DNA of 64,000 nucleotides, taken from the NCBI RefSeq assembly GCF_024509555.1, contig NZ_JAMWEL010000003.1, forward strand, positions 62,001-126,000, in the 5' to 3' direction. A program made the translations under genes and the position numbers. Every line of letters begins with the position of its first letter. The first letter of the stretch is position 1. This document shows positions 48,784 through 57,387 of the stretch, piece by piece. Below the pieces are notes generated by a model. The model saw only the letters and a list, made by a program, of their open reading frames with translations, ran no database searches and was not told where the DNA came from. Source of the DNA: Streptococcus suis (lineage in GTDB: Bacteria > Bacillota > Bacilli > Lactobacillales > Streptococcaceae).

Positions 48784-49458
48784 ATGAAAATAATAAAATC
48801 CATCGGTTTAGCAGTGGGTACCGTGTTACTCACTTTGCTCATTCAATTTCCAGTTTATGTGGGGATAACAGCCTTTCAAGAGAGTATACTTTTAAAACTT
48901 GCAGTCATGATAGGGCTTGGTCTTGCAATATTGGCACTACTTTCTGTCATCAGACGAGGAATGGTAAAGAATCAAGTCTTTTCAAGAGAGAAGCTGAATG
49001 TTTTAAAAATAGTCGGAATGACAGCACTGGTATTTACGGGTCAAACTTGCCTGAACCTCCTTTGGCAGTATTTGGGGTTTAGTCTTAGTGATTCTAACGC
49101 CTTGGATATAGTCAATCAGTTAAATTCGGACAATTTTGGGGTGATGGCTCTCTCAGTTGTCTTGTTTGCTCCAGTTTTAGAAGAATTTCTTTACAGAGGA
49201 ATTTTGTTAGAAAAGACAGCCCAGTATTTTCCTAAGTATCCTCAAATGGTCATCGTATTTTCTGCCCTTCTATTTGCTTATTGTCATACCTGGAACTTTT
49301 CAGTGGCATTTTTAGGTCACTTTATAACAGGGGCTTATCTGGGCTATCTGTATATGTGCAATAGACGAATGACGGATACTATCCTTGCACATAGCTTCTA
49401 TAATGCCTCCATTTTATTCCTCCAAATTTTATTTGGTTTGGTGCAGATTGGTGGATAA
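48784..49458 (+). CDS. CPBP/Abi family membrane protein (3 of 3)
   Basis: The 224-aa protein has about seven spans and the motifs EEFLYRGILLEKTAQYF (about 137), FAYCHTWNFS (about 162) and LAHSFYNAS (about 203), so all CPBP signature residues are intact. Last gene of the P5 operon. Confidence 0.85.
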   Translation: MKIIKSIGLAVGTVLLTLLIQFPVYVGITAFQESILLKLAVMIGLGLAILALLSVIRRGMVKNQVFSREKLNVLKIVGMTALVFTGQTCLNLLWQYLGFSLSDSNALDIVNQLNSDNFGVMALSVVLFAPVLEEFLYRGILLEKTAQYFPKYPQMVIVFSALLFAYCHTWNFSVAFLGHFITGAYLGYLYMCNRRMTDTILAHSFYNASILFLQILFGLVQIGG

Positions 49459-49504
49459 AAATTGACAGTAGACATTTTGCGGAAATGCCTGTGTACTGAG
49501 AGGA

Positions 49505-49670
49505 AACGAGGCTGGGCAAAAAGCCCGCTTCTCAAGGTTAGTGTCAACATCTCAGCGCAGTGGTTGATTGGCAGATTTGTTCGTGTTTTACACTCCAAAT
49601 CTGACCTAATCAACTGTGCGGGGGTGGGAAGACGAACTCTTCTATGAATGGTCGAGTTCTTTCCCACTCC
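49505..49670 (+). repeat. Intergenic repeat element with terminal hairpin
   Basis: The stretch from GAGGCTGGGC to the hairpin GTGGGAA/TTCCCAC (49624-49630/49661-49667; inner GAACTC/GAGTTC) has the look of an intergenic repeat I believe is widespread in S. suis and other streptococci (segments CATCTCAGCGCAGTGGTTGA and CTAATCAACTGTGCGGGGGT). It contains no gene. Copy number cannot be checked here. Confidence 0.5.
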
Positions 49671-49699
49671 CACTATCAAGTGCAGAGGTGAGCAGGAAT

Positions 49700-49975
49700 A
49701 TGAGAAAATTTTTTCAAGACCTTAATCAAGAATATCTGGAAACCAGAAGTTCAGTTGGAGAAGATAGGCTGGAATGGTTGATTCAGAGAAAGATGACCTG
49801 GGGTATGCGGTGGGGCTTGGTACTCGTGTTCATGTTTGTCCTGCAGCCTATAACCTACAATCCTTTCTTTCTCTTGGGCTGTTTTTATCTAGGTTCTTTT
49901 TTGGGTATGGTATATATCCTAGGGCAAGTGTTTTTTGCAACCAGATCCATTTTCCGTAACATGAAGAAAAAATAA
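49700..49975 (+). CDS. 91-aa membrane protein
   Basis: ATG 49700 follows AGGTGAGCAGGA. The product has a charged helical N-terminus (MRKFFQDLNQEYLETRSS ... LEWLIQRKM), two hydrophobic helices (about 36-53 and 58-78) and the basic end RSIFRNMKKK. Its stop codon is the first base triplet of a 36-bp direct repeat whose second copy overlaps the troR 3' end. Function unknown. Confidence 0.6.
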   Translation: MRKFFQDLNQEYLETRSSVGEDRLEWLIQRKMTWGMRWGLVLVFMFVLQPITYNPFFLLGCFYLGSFLGMVYILGQVFFATRSIFRNMKKK

Positions 49976-50008
49976 TCGCTCAGCTTATTAGGCTGGGCGA
50001 TTGGTTTT
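49973..50008. repeat. 36-bp direct repeat (left), hairpin of the troR 3' end
   Basis: This exact 36-bp sequence recurs at 51174-51209, where it covers the end of troR and its terminator. The hairpin ATCGCTCAGC/GCTGGGCGAT can end transcription. The two copies flank the tandem gene pair at 50083-51118. Confidence 0.85.
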
Positions 50009-50082
50009 GAAAGAGAATAGAGGAGATTGGATACTCAATGAACAGCAAAAATAGCCCTCTATACCTGATTTTAACTGCATGC

Positions 50083-50592
50083 TTATTCATTAAACTGCTT
50101 ATAGTACTTCTCGTTAAATAGTTTTTGAAGGTTGATTTTAGGTTTAGGTTGTGCTTCTAAGATAGGGGGCAGGATTTTATTGAGAAGTAATTCCGCCTCT
50201 TTTTGATATTGTGAATCATATTTTTTGTTATCAATATCATTAGTGTAATAATAAGAAAATTTTCCAGTCATATCAAAATGATACTTTTCATTTTTAGTAC
50301 TATTCCAGAGTAAGAAATCTATCCCGTAGGCTAACACCAAAGATTTATCCAATAAAACTGCACCATTCCCATCAAGGTCATAGGATAATTTATTGGTCGA
50401 AGGTCTTTCCATACTGTCCAAATGAGTTAAAATGATGACCAACTCAGGATTCGTCCCCTCTTTCCGAGGCAACTGTTGGACATAGTACCCTGCATAGTGA
50501 GATAGATTATATGCGATATACAGCTTTCCGATCCCCCAAAGCAGGAGGCTTATGAAGGTTAGGATAAGGGCAACAAGTAATTTCTTTTTCAT
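50083..50592 (-). CDS. Membrane-anchored protein, tandem paralogue B
   Basis: The 169-aa product starts MKKKLLVALILTFISLLLWG, an N-terminal membrane anchor or uncleaved signal, followed by an extracellular-type domain. Its first about 85 residues and last about 25 residues (PPILEAQPKPKINLQKLFN) nearly equal those of paralogue A (50600), while the middle (about 85-140) differs. It is coupled to A (start within the last codons of A); ATG 50607 is an alternative start. Function unknown. Confidence 0.6.
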   Translation of the reverse strand: MKKKLLVALILTFISLLLWGIGKLYIAYNLSHYAGYYVQQLPRKEGTNPELVIILTHLDSMERPSTNKLSYDLDGNGAVLLDKSLVLAYGIDFLLWNSTKNEKYHFDMTGKFSYYYTNDIDNKKYDSQYQKEAELLLNKILPPILEAQPKPKINLQKLFNEKYYKQFNE

Positions 50593-50599
50593 AGATAGC

Positions 50600-51118
50600 T
50601 TATTCATTAAACTGTTTGTAGTATTTGTTGTTAAATAGTTTTTGAAGGTTGATTTTAGGTTTAGGTTGCGCTTCTAGGATAGGAGGTAGGATTTTATTGA
50701 GGAGTTTTTTGGCTTCTAGCTCCTTGGGCTTACTATTATCCTTTTCTTGAAAATTAAGATTTTTGATATGATAGAGAAATGATCCATTTTTGACATCTAA
50801 TATATAATTTTCACTACCTTCTGTTGGATATAAATTAAACATATCTGTCCTGTAAGAAAGAATTAATTGATTATCTACAATAATTGCGCCATTTCCATCA
50901 AGGTCGTAGGATAAGTTATTGGTCGAAGGTCTTTCAATACTGTCCAGATGAGTTAAAATGATGACCAACTCAGGATTGGTCCCCTCTTTTCGAGGCATGT
51001 GCTGAACATAGTACCCTGCATAGTGAGAGAGATTATATGCGATATACAGCTTTCCAATCCCCCAAAGCAGGAGGCTTATGAAGGTTAGGATTAGTGCAAC
51101 AAGTAATTTCTTTTTCAT
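50600..51118 (-). CDS. Membrane-anchored protein, tandem paralogue A
   Basis: The 172-aa product starts at ATG 51118 behind CTAAAGGAAAAG. It has the same anchor and the same conserved N-terminal region (YYVQHMPRKEGTNPELVIIL) and C-terminal segment as paralogue B, with a different central region. The conserved ends and variable middle suggest gene conversion or selection for diversity. Function unknown; no enzyme motifs seen. Confidence 0.6.
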   Translation of the reverse strand: MKKKLLVALILTFISLLLWGIGKLYIAYNLSHYAGYYVQHMPRKEGTNPELVIILTHLDSIERPSTNNLSYDLDGNGAIIVDNQLILSYRTDMFNLYPTEGSENYILDVKNGSFLYHIKNLNFQEKDNSKPKELEAKKLLNKILPPILEAQPKPKINLQKLFNNKYYKQFNE

Positions 51119-51173
51119 CTTCTTTTCCTTTAGATTTTGATTCGGCATTCCTCTCTTTTTTACTAAACAAAAC

Positions 51174-51209
51174 TAATCGCTCAGCTTATTAGGCTGGGCG
51201 ATTGGTTTT
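51174..51209. repeat. 36-bp direct repeat (right), includes troR stop and terminator
   Basis: Exact copy of 49973-50008. On the minus strand it encodes the last troR codons and forms the terminator stem, followed by TTTTG. Confidence 0.85.
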
Positions 51210-51848
51210 TTCTACGAATAATTCTTGGGCGATGGTTACAGGTATGGCCAGTTCTTTGTCCTTGTACTGGATGGTGATGGTCTGGGCAAACTGGTCGAAG
51301 GCTGTCACAAGTAGTTGATCGCCGACAGTTAACTCATGTTGTTCCAGGTATTGGAGGAGCTGGTAGAAATCATGGATACGAACCAGTTGGTAGCTGCCAG
51401 TTTCGGTCAGTTGAGACAGCCGGGTCTGGTAGCGTTCTACAAGCAACTGGTTTTCTTTTGGGATGCTACCGCCGTGTGGACAGGTTTGGGGATAGCCCAG
51501 CAGTTTGTCCAGTTGGTTGATAAAATGGTCTGAAACGGTGTGTTCTAAAATTTCAGCTTCTTCATGGACTTGTTCAGGGGAATAGCCCAGCTGTTCAACT
51601 AAAAAGACTTCTATCAGGCGGTGCTTGCGGTAGAGGTTGGCTACCATTTCCAAGGCCGTTTGGCTGAGGAGATAACCTGCTGATTTATCTTTTTCAATCA
51701 GCTCTTCCGTGACCATTTTTTTCAGCATTTCGGAAACGGCTGGGGCGGAAAAATTCATCTTTTCAGCAATCTGCTTATTAGTGATTTTTTGTTCTGCCTG
51801 TCCTAGTTCATAGATAACTTTCAGGTAATCTTCTTTGTTTGGTGTCAT
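51189..51848 (-). CDS. troR: DtxR/MntR-family metalloregulator (TroR/ScaR-like)
   Basis: The 219-aa regulator has an N-terminal winged helix (EDYLKVIYELGQAEQKITNKQIAEKM ... APAVSEMLKKMV), a metal-binding dimerisation domain with AEILEHTVSDHFINQLDKLLGYP and CPHGGSIP, and a C-terminal FeoA/SH3-like domain (about 150-215). It should repress the divergent troABCD operon when Mn or Zn is sufficient. Palindromic sites lie between the genes. Its stop codon lies within the 36-bp repeat. Confidence 0.88.
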   Translation of the reverse strand: MTPNKEDYLKVIYELGQAEQKITNKQIAEKMNFSAPAVSEMLKKMVTEELIEKDKSAGYLLSQTALEMVANLYRKHRLIEVFLVEQLGYSPEQVHEEAEILEHTVSDHFINQLDKLLGYPQTCPHGGSIPKENQLLVERYQTRLSQLTETGSYQLVRIHDFYQLLQYLEQHELTVGDQLLVTAFDQFAQTITIQYKDKELAIPVTIAQELFVEKTNRPA

Positions 51849-51870
51849 ATTCTCTCACTTTCTAGTAAGA

Positions 51871-51951
51871 ATAGTATACCAAAATTTTATAAAAATCATT
51901 GACAGAAAGATTTTTTTAATATATATTAAAACTAAAATTAAGTATACCTAA
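51871..51951. promoter_or_regulatory. TroR-type operators in the troR/troA intergenic region
   Basis: TTAAGTATACCTAA (51938-51951) is a near-palindrome (12 of 14) around GTATAC and lies 24 bp before troA. ATAGTATACCAA (51871-51882) carries the same GTATACC core near troR. A perfect 18-bp AT palindrome TTTTAATATATATTAAAA spans 51914-51931. DtxR-family regulators bind such sequences, so both transcripts are likely under TroR control. Confidence 0.6.
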
Positions 51952-51974
51952 CAAAATATGAAGGAGAACCTATC

Positions 51975-52898
51975 ATGAAAAAACTATTTCTCAGTTTGGC
52001 TCTGCTATTGTCCCTTATCGGGCTAGGAGCCTGTCGTTCAACGCAAAGCCCAGAGGCTTCCAGCAAGCCGCGAGTGGCGGTCACGACCTCTTTCCTCAAT
52101 GACATGGTCTACCAGCTGGCAGGAGATGAGGTGGAGCGGGATCTGTTGATTCCAGCCGGGGAAGACCCGCACCTCTATGTTGCCAAAGCCAGCGACCTGT
52201 CCAAGTTGCAGAAGGCAGACCTTGTCCTCTACCACGGTTTGCATTTTGAGGGCAAGATGGTGGAAGCCTTGGAAAAGACAGGCGTGGCGGTGTCTAAGAA
52301 CTTTAATGCAAAAGACTTGAATACGATGGATGAGGATGGAGAAGAGATTGTCGATCCGCACTTCTGGTTTTCAATTCCCTTGTACAAGTCAGCTGTAGCG
52401 GTAGCTTCTGAGGAGTTGCAAAAACTTCTTCCGGAAAAAGCAGAGCAGATTCAGAAAAATACGGAAAATTACCTAGCTCAGTTGGATGACTTGCATACTT
52501 GGATTGAAAAAGAGCTGAGCGTCTTGCCTGCAGAGAGCCGTTACCTAGTCACCCCACATGATGCCTTTAACTACTTCGCAGCCAGCTATGACTTTACCCT
52601 CTATGCACCGCAGGGCATTAGCACCGAGTCTGAAGTTGCCAACAGCGATATGATTGAAACGGTCAATATGATTTTAGAACATGGTATCAAGGCTATCTTT
52701 ACCGAGTCAACAACCAGTCCAGAACGCATGGAAAAATTGCAAGAAGCTGTCAAGGCCAAGGGTGGTCAAGTAGCGATTGTAAGCGGTGAAGGCAAGGAGC
52801 TATTCTCAGATTCCTTAGCACCAGAAGGGGAAGAGGGAGCGACATTTATCGATATGTACAAGCACAATGTCCAGTTAATTGTGGAGCATTTGCAGTAA
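51975..52898 (+). CDS. troA: Metal-binding lipoprotein of the Mn/Zn ABC importer
   Basis: The 307-aa cluster A-I substrate-binding lipoprotein has a lipobox LIGLGAC (Cys20), first metal His in GEDPHLY (about 66), second in YHGLHFEGK (about 91), then DPHFWFSIPLYKSA and a C-terminal Asp/Glu ligand region. It captures Mn or Zn outside the membrane. It heads the troABCD operon, opposite to troR. Manganese is the likely substrate by analogy with S. suis TroA. Confidence 0.92.
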   Translation: MKKLFLSLALLLSLIGLGACRSTQSPEASSKPRVAVTTSFLNDMVYQLAGDEVERDLLIPAGEDPHLYVAKASDLSKLQKADLVLYHGLHFEGKMVEALEKTGVAVSKNFNAKDLNTMDEDGEEIVDPHFWFSIPLYKSAVAVASEELQKLLPEKAEQIQKNTENYLAQLDDLHTWIEKELSVLPAESRYLVTPHDAFNYFAASYDFTLYAPQGISTESEVANSDMIETVNMILEHGIKAIFTESTTSPERMEKLQEAVKAKGGQVAIVSGEGKELFSDSLAPEGEEGATFIDMYKHNVQLIVEHLQ

Positions 52899-52912
52899 GA
52901 AAGGTTGGAAGA

Positions 52913-53677
52913 ATGGAAGAAATACTGAGAGTTGAAGACTTGTCCTTGCACTATGGTGCAGGACAGGTCAAGGCTCTAGATCAGGTCAGTTTTCAGCTGC
53001 CCAAGGGTTGTCGTGCAGCCTTGGTTGGACCAAATGGTGCAGGGAAATCGAGCTTGTTTAAGGCGATTTTGGGTCTGGAGAAGGGGGTAAGTGGCAAGGT
53101 TTCGCTACTGGGTCAGTCAGAGAAACTGGACCAAGTCATTCAAAAAAATGTTGCCTATATTCCCCAAGCCAGCCAGGTCAACTGGCAGTTTCCTGCAAGG
53201 GTTCTGGATATTGTCCTGATGGGGCGGTTTGCCCATACCAGTGGTTTCTTCCGCCGACCAAGTTCCTTAGATAAGGAAAAGGCAGAGCAGGCCTTGGAAG
53301 AGATGAAAATCAGTGATTTACGCAATCGGCAGATTGACCAGCTATCTGGAGGTCAGCGGCAACGAGTCTTTCTAGCTAGGGCCTTGGCCCAGGAAGCTGA
53401 AATCTACATGATGGACGAGCCTTTGGCTGGGATTGATCAGGTGACAGAGCAAGTCATCATGGACTGTTTGAAGAAGTTCCAGCAAGAAGGCAAGACCTCC
53501 CTGGTTATCCACCATGACCTTTTGACCTTGGAAAAGTATTTTGATTATGTCCTCTGGCTCAATGGTCGCTTGGTGGCAGAGGGGGCTATGGATCAGGTGG
53601 ATTTGCTGCAAGCCTATCAAGCTGCCTTTGGTCAGGAACCTGCCTTATTTCTAAAGGAGGGGCTCGGTCATGCTTGA
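52913..53677 (+). CDS. troB: Mn/Zn ABC importer ATPase
   Basis: The 254-aa ATPase has Walker A GPNGAGKSSLFK (about 38), signature LSGGQRQRVFLARAL (about 140) and Walker B IYMMDEPLAGID (about 162). It starts 14 bp after troA and overlaps troC by 8 bp. Confidence 0.92.
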   Translation: MEEILRVEDLSLHYGAGQVKALDQVSFQLPKGCRAALVGPNGAGKSSLFKAILGLEKGVSGKVSLLGQSEKLDQVIQKNVAYIPQASQVNWQFPARVLDIVLMGRFAHTSGFFRRPSSLDKEKAEQALEEMKISDLRNRQIDQLSGGQRQRVFLARALAQEAEIYMMDEPLAGIDQVTEQVIMDCLKKFQQEGKTSLVIHHDLLTLEKYFDYVLWLNGRLVAEGAMDQVDLLQAYQAAFGQEPALFLKEGLGHA

Positions 53678-54530
53678 TCTGTTGCAGGACTATTCTTTTT
53701 GGACGGTAGCTCTGGGAACCCTAGTTTTAGCCTTGGCAGCTAGTCAAATCGGGACCATTAGCGTCTTGACCAGGCAGAGTTTAATCGGGGATAGCTTGGG
53801 GCATGCGGCCTATCCAGGCATCATCCTGTCCTATATGGTCTTTCAATCACGCCAACCCCTGCTCCTCTTGATTGGAGCAGTGGCTTCGGGTTACCTGTCC
53901 TATGGTCTGGTCAGCTGGCTCTGTCGAGGAGGGCGGACCAGTCGGGTCAATGCCTTGGCTCTGGTTTCAGCAGCTTTTTTTGGACTGGGTTTGGTTCTCA
54001 AGCAGTATGTTCAGGGCAATGAGGCCTTTCAAGGAGCTGCCCAGGCAGGCTTGGAAAACTATGTTTTTGGTCAGGCTGCCTTTATGCAACTGGATGATGT
54101 TGTATTGATTTGCCTAGTAGCTTTGGTAGCCTTGTTCCTATTTGGCTGGCACTACCAGTCGCTTAAGCTCTATCTGTTTGACAGACAATTTGCCAAGCTA
54201 GTGGGGATTCCTGTGGAAAAGATTGACCGCCTGACCCTGTTTCTGATGATGAGTTTGATTGCGGTTGGCTTGAAGGTGGTTGGGGCTATCCTGATGAGTA
54301 GTTTCTTGATAGCTCCAGCCGTCTTTGGCTTGCTTTTAGGAAAGTCCTATGGCCAGACCTTGGTATTAGCAGCAGGAATTGCTGGATTTTCAGCCCTACT
54401 TGGAAGTTATGTGAGTTCGGTGGTGACAGGTTTATCGACTGGGCCGGCTATTATTGTTTGCTTGAGTTTGTCCTCATTAGTGGCTTTTGCTTATGTGACC
54501 TATATCAGAAAGGAGAATGCAGGTGCTTGA
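53670..54530 (+). CDS. troC: Mn/Zn ABC importer permease
   Basis: The 286-aa permease of the ABC-3 family has about eight spans and the pattern SLIGDSLGHAAYPGI near residue 33, typical of the family. The AAPAVFGLLLG region near residue 212 couples to the ATPase. It overlaps troB and troD. Confidence 0.9.
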   Translation: MLDLLQDYSFWTVALGTLVLALAASQIGTISVLTRQSLIGDSLGHAAYPGIILSYMVFQSRQPLLLLIGAVASGYLSYGLVSWLCRGGRTSRVNALALVSAAFFGLGLVLKQYVQGNEAFQGAAQAGLENYVFGQAAFMQLDDVVLICLVALVALFLFGWHYQSLKLYLFDRQFAKLVGIPVEKIDRLTLFLMMSLIAVGLKVVGAILMSSFLIAPAVFGLLLGKSYGQTLVLAAGIAGFSALLGSYVSSVVTGLSTGPAIIVCLSLSSLVAFAYVTYIRKENAGA

Positions 54531-55350
54531 GGTCTTATTGATTTTACTGGCTGTTGGTTCTTCTTGTGGCTTGATTGGGTCTGTCCTGGTGGTACGCAAT
54601 CAGGCCATGCTGGCAGATGCCTTGTCCCACTCGGTTCTGTTGGGGATAGTACTGGGCTTCTTTGTCAGTCACAGCCTAGATTCCCCCTTGCTCTTGTTTG
54701 GGGCGGCGGTTTTTGGTCTACTGACAGTTCTAGCGATTGAGGGACTACATACTCGCAAGCTGGCTCAGGATGCGGCGACGGGCTTGCTCTTTACCTTTTT
54801 CTTTGCCCTAGCTGTTATTCTCCTCTCCCTCTTTGCCCGTAATGTCCATCTGGACTTGGATATGGTCCTGATGGGCGAGGTGCTCTTTGCCCCTCTTAAC
54901 AGGCTGGATTTCTTGGGTCTATCCCTACCCTTGGCCTTGGTCAAGTCCGTCGGGCTCTTACTGGTCTTGCTGGTCTTCTTTTTCTTGAATTTTCAAGCTC
55001 TGACCCTCTATCTCTTGGATAAGGAGCAGGCTAAACTCCAAGGGATTGCCACCAAAAGACTGGAGCTAGGGTTGATTTTTCTGGTTTCCTTGACAACGGT
55101 CTTGTCCTTTGAAGCGGTCGGCTCCATGGCGGTCATTGTTTTCTTAGTGGCCCCCAGCATGGCGGCCTTACCTTGGTCGAAGCATTTCTGTCAGTTTTTA
55201 GTTTTGGGGCAATGCTGCGCCATTCTGATGATTGTTCTAGGCTTTGGGCTTGCCAGCTGGCTTGACCTGACCATGTCTGGAACCTGTTCGGTCATGGGGC
55301 TTCTGACAGTCTGCGTCAGCTTTTTCCTAAAAAATGCCCTAAAAACCTAG
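54517..55350 (+). CDS. troD: Mn/Zn ABC importer permease, second subunit
   Basis: The 277-aa ABC-3 permease (start overlaps troC by 14 bp) has the matching family pattern NQAMLADALSHSVLLGIVLG near residue 28 and LVAPSMAALPW near residue 209. Together with TroC it forms a heterodimeric channel. Confidence 0.9.
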   Translation: MQVLEVLLILLAVGSSCGLIGSVLVVRNQAMLADALSHSVLLGIVLGFFVSHSLDSPLLLFGAAVFGLLTVLAIEGLHTRKLAQDAATGLLFTFFFALAVILLSLFARNVHLDLDMVLMGEVLFAPLNRLDFLGLSLPLALVKSVGLLLVLLVFFFLNFQALTLYLLDKEQAKLQGIATKRLELGLIFLVSLTTVLSFEAVGSMAVIVFLVAPSMAALPWSKHFCQFLVLGQCCAILMIVLGFGLASWLDLTMSGTCSVMGLLTVCVSFFLKNALKT

Positions 55351-55419
55351 TTTGGCAAATGAAATTGTCAGACTTTTTTGTTATTATAGTAAGTAATCAC
55401 ACAAGCAAAGGAGAAAATA

Positions 55420-57312
55420 ATGACACGTTTACAAGATGATTTTTACGAATACGTCAATGGTGAATGGGCAAAAACAGCCGTCATTCCAGACGATAAGCCA
55501 AGAACTGGAGGTTTTTCAGACCTGGCGGATGAGATTGAAAAACTCATGATTGACACGACAAACGCATGGTTGGCTGGAGAGGATGTCCCAGAAGATAGCG
55601 TTTTGCAAAACTTTGTGGCTTTTCACAAACAAGTAGCCGACTATGAAACCCGTGACCGTTTGGGTGCAGAACCAGCACAAGCCTTGATTGCTGAGTACAA
55701 GGCTCTCAATTCTTTCGAAGAATTCACTAGCAAGCTGGCAGAATATGAGTTGGCAGGCAAGCCAAACCTCATGCCTTTCGGTGTGGCACCCGACTTTATG
55801 GATGCGACCACCAACGTTCTCTGGGCAGATTCTCTAGGTATTATTCTGCCAGATACGACCTACTATGAAGAAGGTCATGAAAAAGGGGCTGAATTGCTCA
55901 AGACTTGGCGTGAGAGCCAGGAAGCCCTCCTGCCTAAGTTTGGTTTCAGCGATGAGGAAATCAAGGAACTTCTAGATAAACGTTTGGAACTGGATGCCAC
56001 GATTGCCAAGTATGTTCTTTCAAATGAAGAGGGGTCCGAGTATGCCAAACTCTACCACCCGTACGAGTGGGCAGATTTTACTGCCTTAGCACCAGAGTTG
56101 CCGTTGGATGATTTCTTCACAGCGATTTTAGGTCAAACGCCAGACAAGATTATCGTGCCTGAGGAACGTTTCTGGCAGGCTGCCAAGGACATTTACAGTG
56201 CGGATAATTGGGAACTTTTGAAGGCGACCTTGATTTTGAAAGCGGCAGGAGCTTATACAGCCTTTCTGTCGGATGAAATTCGTATTCTAGCAGGAGCCTA
56301 CAGCCGTGCCCTTTCTGGTACACCGCAGGCTCAAAACCAAGAAAAAGCAGCCTACAACTTGGCACAAGGCTACTTTAACCAGGCCCTCGGTCTTTGGTAT
56401 GCTGGGGAGAAATTCTCACCAGAAGCAAAAGCTGATGTGGAAGCTAAAGTTGCCAAGATGATTGAGGTCTACAAATCTCGTTTGGAAACGGCAGACTGGT
56501 TGGCTCAGGAAACGCGTGACAAGGCCATTGTCAAACTCAATGTTATCAAGCCTTACATCGGCTATCCAGAAGCCTTGCCAGAGCGTTATTATAAGAAGAT
56601 TATTGACCCAAGCAAGTCCTTGGTGGAAAATGCTATCGAACTAAACAAGATTGACATTGCTCATGGTTGGAGCAAGTGGAACAAGCCTGTGGACATTAAG
56701 GAGTGGGGCATGCCAGCTCACATGGTCAATGCCTACTATAACCCGCAGAAAAACTTGATTGTCTTCCCAGCAGCCATTTTGCAGGCGCCTTTCTACTCGC
56801 TGGAGCAGTCTTCATCAGCTAACTACGGCGGTATCGGTGCGGTTATTGCCCACGAGATTTCCCATGCCTTTGACTCAAACGGTGCTTCCTTTGATGAGCA
56901 TGGTAGCCTTAATAACTGGTGGACAGAGGAAGATTATGCAGCCTTTGAAGCTCGTACTCAGCAGGTCATTGACCAGTTTGAGGGTCAGGATTCCTACGGT
57001 GCAAAAATCAATGGTAAGTTGACCGTGTCAGAAAACATTGCCGACCTTGGTGGGATTGCAGCAGCCTTAGAAGCAGCCAAGTCAGAAGATGACTTCTCCG
57101 CAGAGGAATTCTTCACTAACTTTGCTCGCATCTGGCGAATGAAGGCCCGTCCAGAGTTCATGCAGATGTTGGCGAGTGTGGATGTCCATGCACCAGGTCA
57201 CCTACGCACCAACATCCAGTTGCCAAACTTCGACGAATTCCATGAAACATTTGGCGTTCAAGAAGGAGACGGCATGTGGCGTGCCAAAGAAGACCGTGTG
57301 ATTATTTGGTAA
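55420..57312 (+). CDS. pepO: M13 family endopeptidase PepO
   Basis: The 630-aa zinc metallopeptidase has the catalytic motif AHEISHAFDSNG (about 475) and the third ligand ENIADLGG (about 537), both as in neprilysin-type M13 peptidases. It lacks a signal peptide. It degrades oligopeptides; streptococcal PepO is also found at the surface. GGAGA precedes ATG 55420. A terminator follows. Confidence 0.95.
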   Translation: MTRLQDDFYEYVNGEWAKTAVIPDDKPRTGGFSDLADEIEKLMIDTTNAWLAGEDVPEDSVLQNFVAFHKQVADYETRDRLGAEPAQALIAEYKALNSFEEFTSKLAEYELAGKPNLMPFGVAPDFMDATTNVLWADSLGIILPDTTYYEEGHEKGAELLKTWRESQEALLPKFGFSDEEIKELLDKRLELDATIAKYVLSNEEGSEYAKLYHPYEWADFTALAPELPLDDFFTAILGQTPDKIIVPEERFWQAAKDIYSADNWELLKATLILKAAGAYTAFLSDEIRILAGAYSRALSGTPQAQNQEKAAYNLAQGYFNQALGLWYAGEKFSPEAKADVEAKVAKMIEVYKSRLETADWLAQETRDKAIVKLNVIKPYIGYPEALPERYYKKIIDPSKSLVENAIELNKIDIAHGWSKWNKPVDIKEWGMPAHMVNAYYNPQKNLIVFPAAILQAPFYSLEQSSSANYGGIGAVIAHEISHAFDSNGASFDEHGSLNNWWTEEDYAAFEARTQQVIDQFEGQDSYGAKINGKLTVSENIADLGGIAAALEAAKSEDDFSAEEFFTNFARIWRMKARPEFMQMLASVDVHAPGHLRTNIQLPNFDEFHETFGVQEGDGMWRAKEDRVIIW

Positions 57313-57317
57313 AAAAG

Positions 57318-57352
57318 AAACTCCCTAGTTTTATATGCGCTAGGGAGTTTGT
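57318..57352. terminator. Terminator of pepO
   Basis: AAACTCCCTAG (57318-57328) pairs exactly with CTAGGGAGTTT (57340-57350); A- and T-rich flanks allow action in both directions. Confidence 0.85.
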
Positions 57353-57387
57353 TTATAATCAAAATATGAGAAGGGGTTCCGTCGAAC

